From assembly GCF_013369385.1 (NCBI RefSeq), contig NZ_SZTO01000010.1, forward strand, positions 186,001 through 250,000: a stretch of DNA of 64,000 nt, in the 5' to 3' direction. The DNA is from Vibrio sp. 05-20-BW147. Lineage in GTDB: Bacteria; Pseudomonadota; Gammaproteobacteria; Enterobacterales; Vibrionaceae. This document shows, in pieces, positions 52,801 to 63,065 of this stretch (its first letter is position 1; every line of letters starts with the position of its first letter). Both the position numbers and the translations under genes were made by a program. A model generated the notes under the pieces. That model saw nothing but the letters and a program-made list of their open reading frames with translations, was not told the origin of the DNA and searched no databases.

Positions 52801-55447
52801 CGATGTCATCGACATCACCAGTTTCTCCCTCTTCCACTGGCAGATCGGCAAGCAGCTCTGTAGGTAAGACAGACTCAGACGGCGCCGCCTCTTCAAGCAG
52901 TGATTCTGCTGAATCGTCCAGCGACTCTTGTAGGGTCTGGGGATCGGTATTCAGTTCTGCTTCAGCGGTGCTGACTTCTTCAATATCCTCTGGGAATGCA
53001 TCTAGCAGTGGATCAAGCGTCGGCGCAACGTTAGCCAAATCTTCAGCAAAATGGCTGCTATTGAATTCTGTTGATTCAAATTCATCGTCAGCCATTGGGC
53101 TATCGATGGACTCAACAAGTTCTTCGACCTCTGCCGTCGGTTCATCTTGCTCAGGTGACGCTTCCTCAAGAGGGAGAACGTCATCCAATAGCTCATCAAT
53201 CGCTGTGTTGTCTACCGAGTCAACTTCCGCACTCACCTCTTCAATCGCAGGTTCAGAAACGGACAGTTCAACAAAATCTTCTGATGAATCTAATGCAGCA
53301 TCCAGCTCTGCGGCAAAATCGAACGACTCAGCGGCATCGTCCTCTTGAGCTTTGTCGCTCTCATCTAAGCCAATCAGTTCATCAAAGAGATCGCTTTCCT
53401 CTGTCGTTGCCAACTCTTCTTCTGGCCACTCAAGCGACTCATCACTCTCTGGTGCACTTTCCAGTAATTCATCGAGCAGATCGGTGCTGTTTTCATCCAG
53501 CTCAGGCACAACCTCATCTTGACCAAAGGCCGCGAGTTCCTCTAACTCACTGAGTGGATCAAATTCATCAAGTGATTCTTCTTCGTCCGCTTCGAGTAGC
53601 TCATCAAGCAGCTCTGTGTCTGTTGGCGATACCTCAATCTCATCGTCAGTTAGACCCGCCAGAGCTTCGAGCTCATCAAGAGGATCGAGGCTCACTTCAT
53701 CATCTGAAGCCTGTTCCAACATCTCATCTAACAATGAGGTGGATAAGTCGTCTTGCGTGTCGTCAGCACCAGACTCCAATAGCGACTCTAATTCGTCTAG
53801 GCTGCTTTGCGTTTCCAGTTCTGATTCATCGATGACTGGCTCATCAAACTGGGCCAGTAGCTGATCAATATCTTCATCTGATGCCATCGTTCCAGACATT
53901 GCATCAGACATCTGTTTGTTTTCAGTTGGTGCAGCCGCGCTATCTTCATCTAAACCTAAATCAAACTCGTCAACTTCATCATCGTCACCCAAGTTGGAGA
54001 ACAGATCATCAAGCATTGACTGGTCAAGGGCTGAATCACCTAGGTCTTCCGTCGGTTCATCGGACGCCAGCAATTCCGCTAAGTCATCTTCTGACATGCC
54101 GACGTTTTCACCAGAAAGATCAAAGTCACTCTCTTCGTCGTCAGTGATTTCTAGCTCTGGGCTAACTTCATCCAGCGCACGCTCCATCTCTTCAAGACCC
54201 AGCGCTTTGTCAGAACCTTTAACACTGATGCCGTTGTTTGACGAGTCAAAGTCATCGAAGTCAGTATCCAGATCGCCGTCATCACCGATGCTAGCAAATG
54301 GGTCTTCACCATCTTCGCCTTCAAGATTGAAATCGAGATCACTGTCGTCAAGATCACCAAAGACGTCGTTTTCGTCGTCTCCCATAGTGTCATCAAACAG
54401 CAACTCGCTATTGTCATCGCTGTCGCTGAAGAGGTCATCATCGAGGGTGAGATCATCGGTCAGATCGTCCAGATCCGAATCTGACATTGGCGGTGGTGTT
54501 AATGGCGCTTCAGTTTGTGTTTCACTTGCGCTTGGTTCCGCTTCTTTACGGCGCCCCAGTAGCATCACAATCAAAAGGCCGATCAATGCCCCAGGAATCA
54601 GGGCAGCGGCAGCCACCATCCAGCCATTTGATAAGAATTGATCAAACGCCGATGGTTGCATGCGTTGCTGTTCTTCAAGCTTCGCCTTTTCTTCTGCGAG
54701 TAACTTCTCGACTTCGGAACGAATACGGTTTTCATCACCCAGCTCGGTTTTCAATCCATCCACTTCGGACTGAACTTCCGCCAACATCAAACGCAAATTG
54801 TGGTTCTTTTCTTCCAGTGCGGTTAACTCGCTTTCAGACATCTCGAGCTGTTTCTCAAGTGTTTTTACTTGAGGAACGTCTAGTGTCTTCACTGGTGTAG
54901 TGTCGACTGGGGACTCCACCTTCACCGTTTCACTCACTGCTTGGGCTGGTGTCGCTGGCGTCACTTTGACTGGGCGAGTAACTGGCGTTGGCGCAATAGG
55001 ACGAGGAGTCGCGTTGAGCTTATCCTGATGTGCTTTCATCACCGTGACCGCTTGCTCGGTTGAAGCGCTGCGCACTTGAGCGAGCGACGGCACACGCAAG
55101 GTACTACCAGGTACTAAACTGTGAATATTTTGGTTCTCAAACGCCTGCGGGTTTAATCGGTAAATGGCTAAGAGAGTTTGTTGTACCGAGACGTTATTAG
55201 CGGGGCGTAATTTGCTGGCGATTGACCACAAGGTTTCGTTTGCACTTGTTGGGCCATAGAAACGAGAGGGTTCATCGGAAACAGGCAGTGGCGAGTTGGC
55301 ACGCTCAACTTGTTCTGAAAAACTTGGCGATGATTGCACTTCACCAGTAGGACCGACTAATCGAATGCCGTCCGCTTGTGAAACTGATGTCGGTAGCGCA
55401 GTCATTAGCAATAAAGGGGCTAACAGGCGCTTAAAAATTTGACGCAT
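49832..55447 (-). CDS. fimV: FimV-family polar landmark protein (very long)
   Basis: 1871 aa. The signal peptide (about 1-25) is followed by a LysM peptidoglycan-binding region (about 68-120), a coiled coil (about 190-265) and one transmembrane helix (275-297). A very acidic cytoplasmic part of about 1500 residues contains L-P-E-F-G-E-D-E-A-L repeats and a C-terminal TPR-like FimV domain (about 1817-1871). V. cholerae HubP, the homologue, anchors chromosome origin, chemotaxis and flagellar factors at the pole. Three near-identical 83-residue units lie at about 1300-1550. Gene order truA-fimV-asd is conserved. Confidence 0.95.
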   Translation of the reverse strand: MRQIFKRLLAPLLLMTALPTSVSQADGIRLVGPTGEVQSSPSFSEQVERANSPLPVSDEPSRFYGPTSANETLWSIASKLRPANNVSVQQTLLAIYRLNPQAFENQNIHSLVPGSTLRVPSLAQVRSASTEQAVTVMKAHQDKLNATPRPIAPTPVTRPVKVTPATPAQAVSETVKVESPVDTTPVKTLDVPQVKTLEKQLEMSESELTALEEKNHNLRLMLAEVQSEVDGLKTELGDENRIRSEVEKLLAEEKAKLEEQQRMQPSAFDQFLSNGWMVAAAALIPGALIGLLIVMLLGRRKEAEPSASETQTEAPLTPPPMSDSDLDDLTDDLTLDDDLFSDSDDNSELLFDDTMGDDENDVFGDLDDSDLDFNLEGEDGEDPFASIGDDGDLDTDFDDFDSSNNGISVKGSDKALGLEEMERALDEVSPELEITDDEESDFDLSGENVGMSEDDLAELLASDEPTEDLGDSALDQSMLDDLFSNLGDDDEVDEFDLGLDEDSAAAPTENKQMSDAMSGTMASDEDIDQLLAQFDEPVIDESELETQSSLDELESLLESGADDTQDDLSTSLLDEMLEQASDDEVSLDPLDELEALAGLTDDEIEVSPTDTELLDELLEADEEESLDEFDPLSELEELAAFGQDEVVPELDENSTDLLDELLESAPESDESLEWPEEELATTEESDLFDELIGLDESDKAQEDDAAESFDFAAELDAALDSSEDFVELSVSEPAIEEVSAEVDSVDNTAIDELLDDVLPLEEASPEQDEPTAEVEELVESIDSPMADDEFESTEFNSSHFAEDLANVAPTLDPLLDAFPEDIEEVSTAEAELNTDPQTLQESLDDSAESLLEEAAPSESVLPTELLADLPVEEGETGDVDDIDAQDDLDDQNDDWLQAAIDEVESPRQSIDEYEPTTQTETAEQELLSDHEIATTAPELDVEEAQELQEEDWLQSAIDEVESPQIDSELHEVDSDERIASTSLATEVTEEALDGHPDDAMLSELDDTQAQDDELVDLIDDIAEPVSTDAEALLAQDIEDAQELEAPATEMPLEEPVHETPTPNAVPNEFGTPVEEDWAEAETLFDGLVTDSELPQAQQEESLAVLAEAESTAEQDDSLDDLELLEFDEEDALEALADESAQEANAVLGEDAIGLDELALNEFGEDDELAVLADEPGFAEPSLESELEDIDLDELDFPEFGEEEALASLEEEPMLSEVELSESELVTPPIDETELLEQAESAVTDLGSIEFNESELPEFGEEDALSAMADEPSLADFELDEPVEEGEIDLADEVEFDELELPEFGEDEALAAMADEPSYDAPLVEEEVFAAEEPAVESEVTSEESALDDVLEPSEDVTDNVESAEEQAQAETTDDVFDFDELELPEFGEDEALAAMADEPSYDAPVMEEDAFAAEEPAVKSEVTSEESALNDVLEPSEVAADNVESAEEQAQAETTDDSFDFDELELPEFGEDEALAAMADEPSYDAPAVEEDAFATEEPAVESEITSDESASDEVLEPSEVAADNVESAEEQAKAETTDDAFDFDELELPEFGEDEAAEAVASEPNIEPDAEPEAESDDFEIDDIELPEFGEEDAIVSVAEELDEAPITSEPEEQDYHFDSLELPSIEESGELNTVNKPHINPSSYEEQDALFDVFAQEVGFETAEEEILHQEFDEAAMANLLSEDALDNNFFPDVSDRDAVASAGLDLEAMLEFGGDDWAGFKLPEEPSETVASELPVDEREIWSSEEALRQPSIDEENWAEQDDFDPKKNQYMTIDELMAQVDGDEVEFEEEDLKLDVGLDEFPDVIGDISNVDVDENAEAAGKLDLAKIYIEMNDAEGATKLLEEAIVYGDDDVRREAKNLIDMINGR
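50791..51570 (-). repeat. 249-bp tandem repeats inside fimV
   Basis: The same CAAACTCTGG landmark recurs at 50791, 51040, 51289 and 51538, exactly 249 bp apart, giving three full 83-codon units plus part of a fourth. The period keeps the frame. The plus-strand open frames over this region are shadows of the acidic repeats. Confidence 0.93.
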
Positions 55448-55601
55448 AGAAGGCTCAGCTCTGTGCTTAGTTATAATTTAAATCATGATCTGTTAAATAT
55501 ATCGGATAACCACGGCAAAACTATAGGAATTAAGCCAAAAAATGTGGGGCTGACATGATATTCGTACTAATCTCACACAATTGCTCTCTAATCGAACAAA
55601 A

Positions 55602-55624
55602 AAGCCTCGCACATGGCGAGGCTT
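55602..55624 (-). terminator. Terminator of asd
   Basis: A perfect 9-bp stem AAGCCTCGC/GCGAGGCTT has a 5-nt loop and on the minus strand is followed by TTTTTGTT. Confidence 0.92.
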
Positions 55625-55660
55625 GAGTATTCTTAAGGCTTGAAGCCGAGTGTTTCGAGA

Positions 55661-56674
55661 TCAGTAGTAGTCGCGAATCAACACTTCTGCGATTTGAACA
55701 GCATTGGTTGCAGCACCTTTACGCACGTTATCCGCCACGATCCACAAGTTCACGCCACTGTGATGGCTGATGTCGTTACGGATGCGACCAACCATCACAT
55801 GGTTTTTACCACCAGCATCGCGAACTTGGGTTGGGAAATCTTCACCATGGAATACTTCAACGCCCTCGGTTTCTTCCAATAGACGAACCACTTCTTCTGC
55901 ATCAATCGGTGAACCCGTTTCGATATGAACCGCTTCAGCGTGACCATAGAAAACCGGGACGCGCACGCACGTTGGGTTAACGGTAATCGACGCATCATTA
56001 AAGATTTTCTGCGTTTCCCACACCATTTTCATCTCTTCTTTGGTGTAGCCGTTATCCATGAATTTGTCGATTTGTGGAATACAGTTAAACGCAATTTGCT
56101 GAGCAAACTGTTTGTTTTCCGCCGGAATACCGTTTAAGAGTTTCGCGGTTTGTCCCGCTAGCTCATCAATACCTGCCTTGCCCGCACCAGAAACCGACTG
56201 ATAAGTACAAACGTTAATGCGCTCAATACCTACTGCATCGTAGATTGGCTTAAGTGCCACCAGCATCTGGATGGTTGAACAGTTAGGATTGGCAATGATA
56301 TTGCGGTTACGGAATTCAGCAATGGCTTCTGGGTTAACTTCTGGAACCACCAATGGAATATCGTGCTCATAACGGAAATGTGACGTGTTGTCGATCACAA
56401 CCACACCAGCCTCTGCTGCGATAGGCGCCCATTTCGCAGAAAGGTCGCCGCCAGCAGAGAACAAACCGATGTGTGCTTGCGACCAGTCAAACTCTTCGAC
56501 ATTTTGCACGTAAATTGTTTTACCGTTGAAACGGTAAGTCTTACCTTCACTGCGCTCACTGGCTAGCAAGTACAACTCACCGACAGGAAATTTGCGCTCT
56601 TGAAGCACTTCAAGAATGGTTTCACCGACCGCTCCGGTCGCCCCTAGAATGGCAACATTGTATTGTTGGCTCAT
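55661..56674 (-). CDS. asd: Aspartate-semialdehyde dehydrogenase
   Basis: 337 aa. It makes aspartate semialdehyde from aspartyl phosphate with NADPH, feeding Lys, Met, Thr and diaminopimelate. The NADP loop G-A-T-G-A-V-G-E-T (about 10-18), the catalytic Cys in N-P-N-C-S-T (about 133) and [11 protein letters not shown] are clear; it is of the usg/asd2 type. The ATG overlaps the pdxB stop by 4 nt (ATGA). Confidence 0.96.
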   Translation of the reverse strand: MSQQYNVAILGATGAVGETILEVLQERKFPVGELYLLASERSEGKTYRFNGKTIYVQNVEEFDWSQAHIGLFSAGGDLSAKWAPIAAEAGVVVIDNTSHFRYEHDIPLVVPEVNPEAIAEFRNRNIIANPNCSTIQMLVALKPIYDAVGIERINVCTYQSVSGAGKAGIDELAGQTAKLLNGIPAENKQFAQQIAFNCIPQIDKFMDNGYTKEEMKMVWETQKIFNDASITVNPTCVRVPVFYGHAEAVHIETGSPIDAEEVVRLLEETEGVEVFHGEDFPTQVRDAGGKNHVMVGRIRNDISHHSGVNLWIVADNVRKGAATNAVQIAEVLIRDYY

Positions 56675-57804
56675 TGACTTACCTCAACTTGAAAACCTAG
56701 TTTTGCTAGTGGTTTTAGACGACATTGCGCGCTTCCCACTAGCGTGACTGCACTGTATTCACGACGATCCCAATACTCTTTGCGCATTAGGTCAAACGCA
56801 CCTGGCGCACCGATTTCGCGTCGGAATTGTGCGTCATCTCTACGCACATCGTAGACCAATTGCGTCAGGGTATGGAGCGTTGCTTCATCCCACTTGCGAT
56901 CCAGTACCACTTTTGGCACAGGCGCAGTTGGCAAGAGGTCGCTGGCATGCGCACGAAGTTCATTACCGATGAACTCACAATAACTATTGAAGATCATTGT
57001 GGTTCCGCGAGCTTTCCCCTCAAGACCATAACCAGCCACGTGAGGGGTGGCGAATGCTAACAGAGGCAGTAGCTCCATATCAACCTCTGGCTCAAATTCA
57101 AACACGTCAAGTGCCGCCGTAAAGCCATCAGCTTGTTGCAGACGACGCTTAAGCGCTTGATTATCGACCACAGGACCACGTGCAGCGTTAATCAAAATTT
57201 GATCCGCACGCAATGAGTTTAGAATTTCTTCGTTGATCAGGTGATGTGTCGGATATTTACCGTCGCGTGTGATTGGCGTGTGTAAGGTGATAACATCCGC
57301 TTCTTGCAACAAACGATCCAGCGAGGTGAACTCACGTTCGTCCCCTTCTTCTTGCTTAAAAGGGTCATTAATCAGTACTTTAATACCGATGCCTTCCAAA
57401 CATTGCTGTAAGTAACTGCCAACTTGTCCAGCACCAATTATGCCAACGGTTTGTTCAAAAACCGAAAAACCTTGCTGCTGTGCCAGTACCATCATGACAC
57501 TAAAGACATACTCGGCGACACCCACTTTGTTGCAGCCTGGAGCCGCGGTAAAGTAAATGCCCTTTTCTTTCAATAGCGCTTGGTCAACGTGATCCATGCC
57601 CGCTGTTGCGGTACCGACAAACTTCAGTTTGTTGGCTTTGCTGATCAATGCAGCGTTCACTTTCGTCACTGAGCGAATCATCAGTGCATCAATATCCACC
57701 AAGTCGTCAGCCGTCAAACTGCGGCCCGGCTTCAAAATTACTTCACCAAGCTGGCTAAACAGCGTCTCGGCGTAAGGCATGTTTTCATCAACAAGAATTT
57801 TCAT
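56671..57804 (-). CDS. pdxB: Erythronate-4-phosphate dehydrogenase
   Basis: 377 aa. Second step of DXP-independent PLP synthesis, oxidising 4-phosphoerythronate. D-isomer 2-hydroxyacid dehydrogenase fold with G-A-G-Q-V-G-S-Y-L (about 123-131), [10 protein letters not shown] and the catalytic H in [11 protein letters not shown], plus the PdxB-specific C-terminal dimer domain. The frame is open to 57825; the Met at 57804 gives the family start [12 protein letters not shown]. Coupled to asd by a 4-nt overlap. Confidence 0.96.
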   Translation of the reverse strand: MKILVDENMPYAETLFSQLGEVILKPGRSLTADDLVDIDALMIRSVTKVNAALISKANKLKFVGTATAGMDHVDQALLKEKGIYFTAAPGCNKVGVAEYVFSVMMVLAQQQGFSVFEQTVGIIGAGQVGSYLQQCLEGIGIKVLINDPFKQEEGDEREFTSLDRLLQEADVITLHTPITRDGKYPTHHLINEEILNSLRADQILINAARGPVVDNQALKRRLQQADGFTAALDVFEFEPEVDMELLPLLAFATPHVAGYGLEGKARGTTMIFNSYCEFIGNELRAHASDLLPTAPVPKVVLDRKWDEATLHTLTQLVYDVRRDDAQFRREIGAPGAFDLMRKEYWDRREYSAVTLVGSAQCRLKPLAKLGFQVEVSQ

Positions 57805-57887
57805 TGTGGCAAATCCCAGATCCATATTGGAAAGTTGCAGTGATTGTGCCCTTTTTCATAAAAATCTCAACACATTCACCGACAAAC

Positions 57888-58047
57888 AAAAAGAAAAAAC
57901 CCGGTACAAGACCGGGTAAAATTCCAGAACAAAAGGATCCTGTCCCGCTCTCCATGGGACAGAGTCTGCGTCTGTTCGATCAGTGGTACTGATCAAGCTC
58001 TGGAAACTGGTGACCGTGCTGCGATGCAACACGGCTGAGCTTTGCCA
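57888..58047 (-). ncRNA. Probable FarS-type sRNA from the fabB 3' UTR
   Basis: The 160 bp between the fabB stop and its terminator holds three further stem-loops on the minus strand: GTGTTGC/GCAGCAC, GATCAGT/ACTGATC and CTGTCCC/GGGACAG. It ends in an ACCCGGT/ACCGGGT hairpin with a strong T-run, the shape of an Hfq-dependent 3'-UTR sRNA. In V. cholerae the sRNA FarS is cut from this same UTR by RNase E and represses fadE. Location and structure agree; I cannot check the seed sequence, and the processed 5' end is not known. Confidence 0.65.
57890..57917 (-). terminator. Terminator of fabB / 3' end of the sRNA
   Basis: A 7-bp stem ACCCGGT/ACCGGGT (57899-57905 with 57911-57917) is followed on the minus strand by TTTTTCTTTTTG. 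Confidence 0.9.
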
Positions 58048-59259
58048 TTAACCTTGGTATTTCTTAATCACCAAAGTCGCATTGGTACCACCGAAACCAA
58101 AGCTGTTCGACATCACTGTATTCAATTCTGCTTCACGCATTTCCGTCACAATATCAAGACCTTCAGCCGCAGCGTCTAGGTTTTCGATATTGATGCTTGG
58201 CGCAATAAAGTTGTGGTGTAGCATCAGCGTTGAGTAAATCGCTTCGTGAACACCTGCGGCACCCAATGCGTGACCTGTCATCGCTTTGGTTGCTGAAATA
58301 GCAGGGCTGTTACCCGCGAAGACTTCTTGAATCGCACCCAATTCTTTGACATCGCCGACTGGCGTTGAAGTACCATGCGTGTTGATGTAGTCGATTTTCT
58401 CTACATCTTGCATCGCCATCTTCATACAACGCACAGCGCCTTCACCGGATGGTGCCACCATGTCGTAGCCATCCGATGTCGCACCATAGCCGACGATCTC
58501 ACCGTAAATTTTCGCGCCACGCGCTAAGGCGTGCTCAAGCTCTTCGATCACCAGCATGCCGCCGCCGCCAGAGATAACAAAACCATCACGGTCTGCATCG
58601 TAAGTACGAGACGCTTTTTCTGGCGTCTCATTGTATTTGGTTGACAGTGCGCCCATCGCATCGAACATCATAGTCAATGTCCAATCGAGCTCTTCACCAC
58701 CACCTGCAAACACGATATCTTGTTTGCCTAGTTGAATAAGTTCCGCTGCGTGACCAATACAGTGTGCTGAAGTCGCACACGCTGAACTCATGGTGTAGTT
58801 CACACCGCGAATCTTAAATGGTGTTGCCAAACACGCAGAAACGGTTGATGACATGGTACGAGGCACCATGTAAGGACCGATACGTTTCACACCTTTTTCA
58901 CGTAGCGTGTCTACTGCCGCCGCTTGGTTTAGTGATGAAGCACCACCAGAACCCGCAACGATACCTGTACGGTCGTTTGAAACTTGATCTTCTGTCAGGC
59001 CCGCATCCGCGATTGCCTGTTCCATCGATAGGTATGCATACGCAGCCGCATCGCCCATAAAGCGCATTTGTTTGCGATCGATATGATCGGCAGGAGTAAT
59101 TTTCAGATCGCCCCACACCTGAGAACGCAGGCCTTTCTCTTTGAATTGCTCAGACGAAGTGATACCTGATTTACCTGCTTTTAGAGAAGCAAGCACTTCT
59201 TCGACGTTGTTACCGATACTTGAAACAATACCCATACCGGTGATTACGACTCGTTTCAT
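58048..59259 (-). CDS. fabB: Beta-ketoacyl-ACP synthase I
   Basis: 403 aa. It condenses malonyl-ACP with acyl-ACP and is required for unsaturated fatty acid synthesis. The Cys nucleophile is in [15 protein letters not shown] (about 163); the two active-site His are in [11 protein letters not shown] (about 298) and T-G-H-A-L-G-A-A-G (about 333). The start follows AGGAATGTCAC. A possible FadR site lies upstream and a probable regulatory RNA in its 3' UTR. Confidence 0.97.
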   Translation of the reverse strand: MKRVVITGMGIVSSIGNNVEEVLASLKAGKSGITSSEQFKEKGLRSQVWGDLKITPADHIDRKQMRFMGDAAAYAYLSMEQAIADAGLTEDQVSNDRTGIVAGSGGASSLNQAAAVDTLREKGVKRIGPYMVPRTMSSTVSACLATPFKIRGVNYTMSSACATSAHCIGHAAELIQLGKQDIVFAGGGEELDWTLTMMFDAMGALSTKYNETPEKASRTYDADRDGFVISGGGGMLVIEELEHALARGAKIYGEIVGYGATSDGYDMVAPSGEGAVRCMKMAMQDVEKIDYINTHGTSTPVGDVKELGAIQEVFAGNSPAISATKAMTGHALGAAGVHEAIYSTLMLHHNFIAPSINIENLDAAAEGLDIVTEMREAELNTVMSNSFGFGGTNATLVIKKYQG

Positions 59260-59312
59260 GTGACATTCCTATAATTCAAAATCCGCTAGATAATAACTAA
59301 GAAGCATAACAA

Positions 59313-59329
59313 AAGTGGTCAGCTTTCCC
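59313..59329 (-). promoter_or_regulatory. Possible FadR site upstream of fabB
   Basis: AAGTGGTCAGCTTTCCC matches the left half of the FadR consensus (AACTGGTCAGACCAGTT) well but the right half poorly. FadR is known to activate fabB in E. coli and Vibrio; this match alone is suggestive. Confidence 0.35.
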
Positions 59330-59387
59330 AGAAATTCGTACAATCGCCCTATTCTAACCGCGCTACATCACAGATTTACATTCTACT

Positions 59388-61400
59388 ATGACATCCATTA
59401 CCCATGCAGAACTCGGCTGGAATGAAGTCGGCACACCGGTTTCTGACCAATTTGATGACGTTTACTTCTCCAATGTGAACGGCCTAGAAGAAACGCGCTA
59501 TGTGTTTCTTAAACAAAATCTTATTCCTGAAAGATGGCAAGAATTTGACCGCCGTCGTTTTGTGATTGGCGAAACGGGTTTTGGCACTGGATTGAATTTC
59601 CTCGCGGTTTGGCAGGCGTTCAATGACTTTCGCCGTGCAAACCCTGACGCAACACTCAAAGAGTTACATTTTGTCAGCTTTGAAAAGTTTCCCCTTAGCA
59701 AACAAGATTTGATCAAAGCGCATCAAGCTTGGCCTGAGTTGGCGGAACTCGCGGAAAAACTTCATCGTCATTATCCACCTGCTGTTCCAGAATGTCATCG
59801 CATTGTGCTGGACAATGGCGCTGTCACGCTTGATCTGTGGCTGGGCGATATTAAAGATTGCCTACCCTCGGTGCCTTACGGTGAAGAAGGCATCATCGAT
59901 ACTTGGTTCCTTGATGGGTTTGCTCCAAGTAAAAATCCCGAGATGTGGAATCAAGATCTTTTCAATGGAATGGCGAAACTGGCGAAGTCTGAGTGTCGCG
60001 TGGCGACGTTTACCTCTGCGGGTTTTGTAAGACGAGGCTTGATTGAAGCGGGCTTTGCCATGAAAAAAGTGAAAGGCTTTGGCACCAAGCGAGAAATGAT
60101 CGCAGGCTGCATGGAAACAAGACAACCACAAAGTCGCCACGCGCCTTACTTCAATCGCACCTCTGCATCTCATCTCGATTCTATTGCCATCATTGGCGGA
60201 GGGATTGCCAGCGCAGCCCTCGCAAAAGCCTTGGTTCAACGTGGGCAAAAAGTGACCCTCTATTGCAAACACGCCCAAGCGGCAGAAGGTGCATCGGGTA
60301 ACCGACAAGGCGCAGTTTACCCTTTACTCAATGGCAATCATGATGGCGTTTCACGCGTATTTGCCCCCGCGTTTTTGTTTGCTCGCCAGTTTGTAGAGCA
60401 AGCCGCACAAGCGCTCACCTTCGATCATGACTGGTGTGGCGTGACTCAGTTGATGTGGGATGAAAAATCAACCAACAAGTTGGACAAGATGCTCGCTGGG
60501 AACTTTGCACCCGAGTTGATTCAAAAGCTCTCCGTAGAAGAAACCGCAGCAAAAATTGGTTTGCCGATCGACATGGCATCGGTTCATTATCCACTTGGCG
60601 GCTGGCTATGCCCGGCAGAGTTAACCCAAGCCCTCTTTGCGCACTTGGACACCCTCGGTAACTTCACGGCCAAATTTGAGCAGAGTGTTGAACAACTCAT
60701 CTGGGATGAAATGTCACAACAATGGCAAGTTCATGCCCAGGGTCAACACGATGCTCATAGTGCTGTGGTTATTGCCAATGGTCATGAGTACCAAACCTTC
60801 AGCCAAACCGCTGACATTCCTTTGGCGAAAGTTAAAGGTCAAGTCAGCCATGCTCCTGCTACTGAGACGCTTTCTAAGCTCAAAAGTGTGCTGTGTTACG
60901 ACGGCTACATGACTCCCGTCAACCCAAACAATCAGCATCTTTGCATTGGCGCGAGTTACGATCGCCGCCATTTGGATACTGAGTTTGATGCCAATGCGCA
61001 ACAAGAGAATGCCGAGAAACTGACGCAATGTGTCCCAAACCAAGCGTGGGCAAAAGAAGTGGATACATCTGGCAATTTATCTCGCCAAGGGATCCGCTGT
61101 GTGAGCCGAGATCATCTGCCGTTTGTTGGCAATGTCGGCGACTTCTCGGCCATTAAACATCAATACGCCGATTTGCAGCACACTCAAGTAGAAGAGATTG
61201 AGGTAATTTCTCAGTTTCCGAACTTATTCTGCCTCCTTGGTCTTGGCTCTCGTGGCTTGAGCTCTGCCCCACTGATGGCTGAGTTGCTCGCCTCGCAAAT
61301 CTGTAGCGATCCGCTGCCTTTGCCTGTTGACGTGCTTGAGGAGTTACACCCAAGCCGCATGTGGGTAAGAAAACTGCGCCGCGGTAAAACATTCATATAA
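59388..61400 (+). CDS. mnmC: Bifunctional tRNA 5-methylaminomethyl-2-thiouridine biosynthesis protein
   Basis: 670 aa. Its C-terminal FAD domain removes the carboxymethyl group from cmnm5s2U and the N-terminal domain methylates nm5s2U to mnm5s2U at the wobble position. The N-terminal half has the methyltransferase motif [12 protein letters not shown] (about 61-72) and D-G-F-A-P-S-K-N-P; the C-terminal half the dinucleotide loop [10 protein letters not shown] (about 268-277). Divergent from fabB. A weak ribosome site precedes the start. Confidence 0.96.
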   Translation: MTSITHAELGWNEVGTPVSDQFDDVYFSNVNGLEETRYVFLKQNLIPERWQEFDRRRFVIGETGFGTGLNFLAVWQAFNDFRRANPDATLKELHFVSFEKFPLSKQDLIKAHQAWPELAELAEKLHRHYPPAVPECHRIVLDNGAVTLDLWLGDIKDCLPSVPYGEEGIIDTWFLDGFAPSKNPEMWNQDLFNGMAKLAKSECRVATFTSAGFVRRGLIEAGFAMKKVKGFGTKREMIAGCMETRQPQSRHAPYFNRTSASHLDSIAIIGGGIASAALAKALVQRGQKVTLYCKHAQAAEGASGNRQGAVYPLLNGNHDGVSRVFAPAFLFARQFVEQAAQALTFDHDWCGVTQLMWDEKSTNKLDKMLAGNFAPELIQKLSVEETAAKIGLPIDMASVHYPLGGWLCPAELTQALFAHLDTLGNFTAKFEQSVEQLIWDEMSQQWQVHAQGQHDAHSAVVIANGHEYQTFSQTADIPLAKVKGQVSHAPATETLSKLKSVLCYDGYMTPVNPNNQHLCIGASYDRRHLDTEFDANAQQENAEKLTQCVPNQAWAKEVDTSGNLSRQGIRCVSRDHLPFVGNVGDFSAIKHQYADLQHTQVEEIEVISQFPNLFCLLGLGSRGLSSAPLMAELLASQICSDPLPLPVDVLEELHPSRMWVRKLRRGKTFI

Positions 61401-61859
61401 CTTTCAATGTATATCTCTAAAGATAACACTTTTAGTGCCTAGAACTTAGGCCATCATCACCAACGTATCTAACGGGTAGATAGAGATGGCCTTTTGTTAT
61501 TAACGGCTTGGCTGCACATTTTTATAGCAGCGCCAGTTCAAGAAAACGCCATTTATGTACATATTCTGTCTGCCGATGTACAGTTTTAGTTGTTCTTCAT
61601 AATGCCGCTCTTGTTTACCTAAACATACTCAAAAAGGATTATTTGTCAGTGAGTGACTCATAAACCCATATCTCCCATCCTTCCCGCTACAACGTCAATA
61701 TCTAGATATAAAAAATCGATGCAAAAAGTATTTTAGCTTAAATGATTCAAACACGTCTCTCACCCTGCGATTAAATCGGTTTTCTTAGCAAAAAAAATCT
61801 AATATATTTGTTTTTTGATAACTCTAATTGAAAGCACTGACGTATATCATGGAGTGATT
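61401..61859. other. Intergenic region between mnmC and the DUF2057 gene
   Basis: About 460 bp. It starts with the mnmC terminator (61448-61497). The rest is AT-rich with no recognisable gene; it should contain the promoter of the next gene, but no clear boxes are visible. Confidence 0.6.
61448..61497 (+). terminator. Terminator of mnmC
   Basis: An outer stem AGGCCATC/GATGGCCT (61448-61455 with 61485-61492) and an inner stem TATCTA/TAGATA are followed by TTTGTT. Confidence 0.65.
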
Positions 61860-62492
61860 ATGAAACTCAAGAAAACCCTATTTTCTGTTTTACTACTGTC
61901 TGCAGCACCTGCTCTTGCAGATATTTCTATCGACATTCCTCGTGGTGTTCAATTACTTACGGTGAATGGTGAAGACGCTGGCTATTCAAGTCTTGGTTTT
62001 GATTATCAAGACAACTTGACGCTAAAAGATGGTGTTAACCAGATTGTGTTTAGGCTTGCTAATATTGTTAGAGAATCAGGTGGGCAAAAAACCAAATTCA
62101 AATCCGAACCTTTGGTTGCTACATTCGATGCTGAAAACACCAAACTTGTATTAAAAGTCCCAAAGATTGAGACTTTTGATCAAGGCATGAAGTTTAACAA
62201 TAGTCCAACATTTCAACTAATCGATTCGGAAAATATCGAACCGCCTTCACTTAAAAAAGGCCAAATTTCGATTGGATTTAAGCTAATGCCCGATATGGTC
62301 CACGAGGTTGAGAAGTACAACATGAGCAAAGAAATTGCGAGCTTAAAAAACTTTTCATCATCGAAGAATACCACAAGCGGAAGCGAAACCGAATCAAGCT
62401 CTAGTTATGAAGTCCTAAGAAATGCTTATGAGAATGCAACTCTAGAGGAAAAGAGAAAGTTCTTAACTTGGGCTATAAGCAACTTAGAATAA
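61860..62492 (+). CDS. DUF2057 (YccT/UPF0319) family secreted protein
   Basis: 210 aa with a signal peptide cleaved after A-L-A (residue 20). The body matches the DUF2057 family: D-I-S-I-D-I-P-R-G-V-Q-L-L-T-V-N-G, then L-K-D-G-V-N-Q-I-V-F-R and a Ser-rich linker before a C-terminal helical segment ending FLTWAISNLE. The family is periplasmic; in enteric bacteria YccT (CsgI) is reported to affect curli. The frame is open from 61815, but the Met at 61860 has a TGGAGTG ribosome site. Function in Vibrio unknown. Confidence 0.82.
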   Translation: MKLKKTLFSVLLLSAAPALADISIDIPRGVQLLTVNGEDAGYSSLGFDYQDNLTLKDGVNQIVFRLANIVRESGGQKTKFKSEPLVATFDAENTKLVLKVPKIETFDQGMKFNNSPTFQLIDSENIEPPSLKKGQISIGFKLMPDMVHEVEKYNMSKEIASLKNFSSSKNTTSGSETESSSSYEVLRNAYENATLEEKRKFLTWAISNLE

Positions 62493-62501
62493 AACAACCA
62501 G

Positions 62502-62527
62502 AGACATGAAATCATATTCATGTCTCC
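62502..62527. terminator. Hairpin after the DUF2057 gene
   Basis: A perfect 10-bp stem GAGACATGAA/TTCATGTCTC has a 6-nt loop, 10 bp after the stop. The T-run is absent on the plus strand. Confidence 0.5.
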
Positions 62528-63016
62528 ATTCAATCAAGAACAACACACCCATATTTAGCACATATGAATCGCTCTCATATCAAATCTCAACGATGAGTTA
62601 TTATTATCACCTTCCTAACAAGTTCATGCTTTATATTTTTACTCAATTCGCAATTAAGTTAGAAGCCTAGAAAATTTCTAATATAGGCAGCGCCTTCCAT
62701 TTTATGCGTACTTAATACACTATCTAATAAATAAATTAGTTCAGAATGAACTCAATCTCATAACAACTATCCGATAATCAAAAAATTACTCTATTCGACC
62801 CTAAAAATGGTTATTACTTAATGTAACGTTTCATAATATGACTAAACCAAAAAAGATAATGTAGAATTTTCAAACAAATGCAAATCCGCTGTGGCACTTT
62901 ACGAACGCTTGTGCACTATTCATCCAAATTAGCAGTTAGCTTAACTCAACATAGCTAACTACAAGAAACCATTCTAGATAAATGTGTAGACAATAGTGAC
63001 TTAAAAAAGGTAACAA

Positions 63017-63041
63017 AAAAGCCAGCTTTTTGCTGGCTTTT
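63017..63041 (-). terminator. Terminator of the porin gene
   Basis: A perfect 10-bp stem AAAAGCCAGC/GCTGGCTTTT has a 5-nt loop and on the minus strand is followed by TTGTTACC. Confidence 0.88.
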
Positions 63042-63065
63042 CATTGGTATTAGCAAGAGATTGTA

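Larger units (their letters stand above)
62493..63065. other. Intergenic region between two converging genes
   Basis: About 570 bp of AT-rich sequence with terminators at each end (62502-62527 and 63017-63041). A hairpin-like element GCCTA..TAGGC with the palindrome TAGAAAATTTCTA sits at 62665-62688. No gene is recognisable; a small RNA could be present but nothing identifies one. Confidence 0.55.

Noticed and set aside
50106-54641. Many long plus-strand open frames rich in Ser or Gln/His/Leu
   Set aside because: They lie antisense to the acidic repeats of fimV. Glu/Asp codons read on the other strand give Ser/Leu-rich frames with few stops; there are no ribosome sites or recognisable domains.
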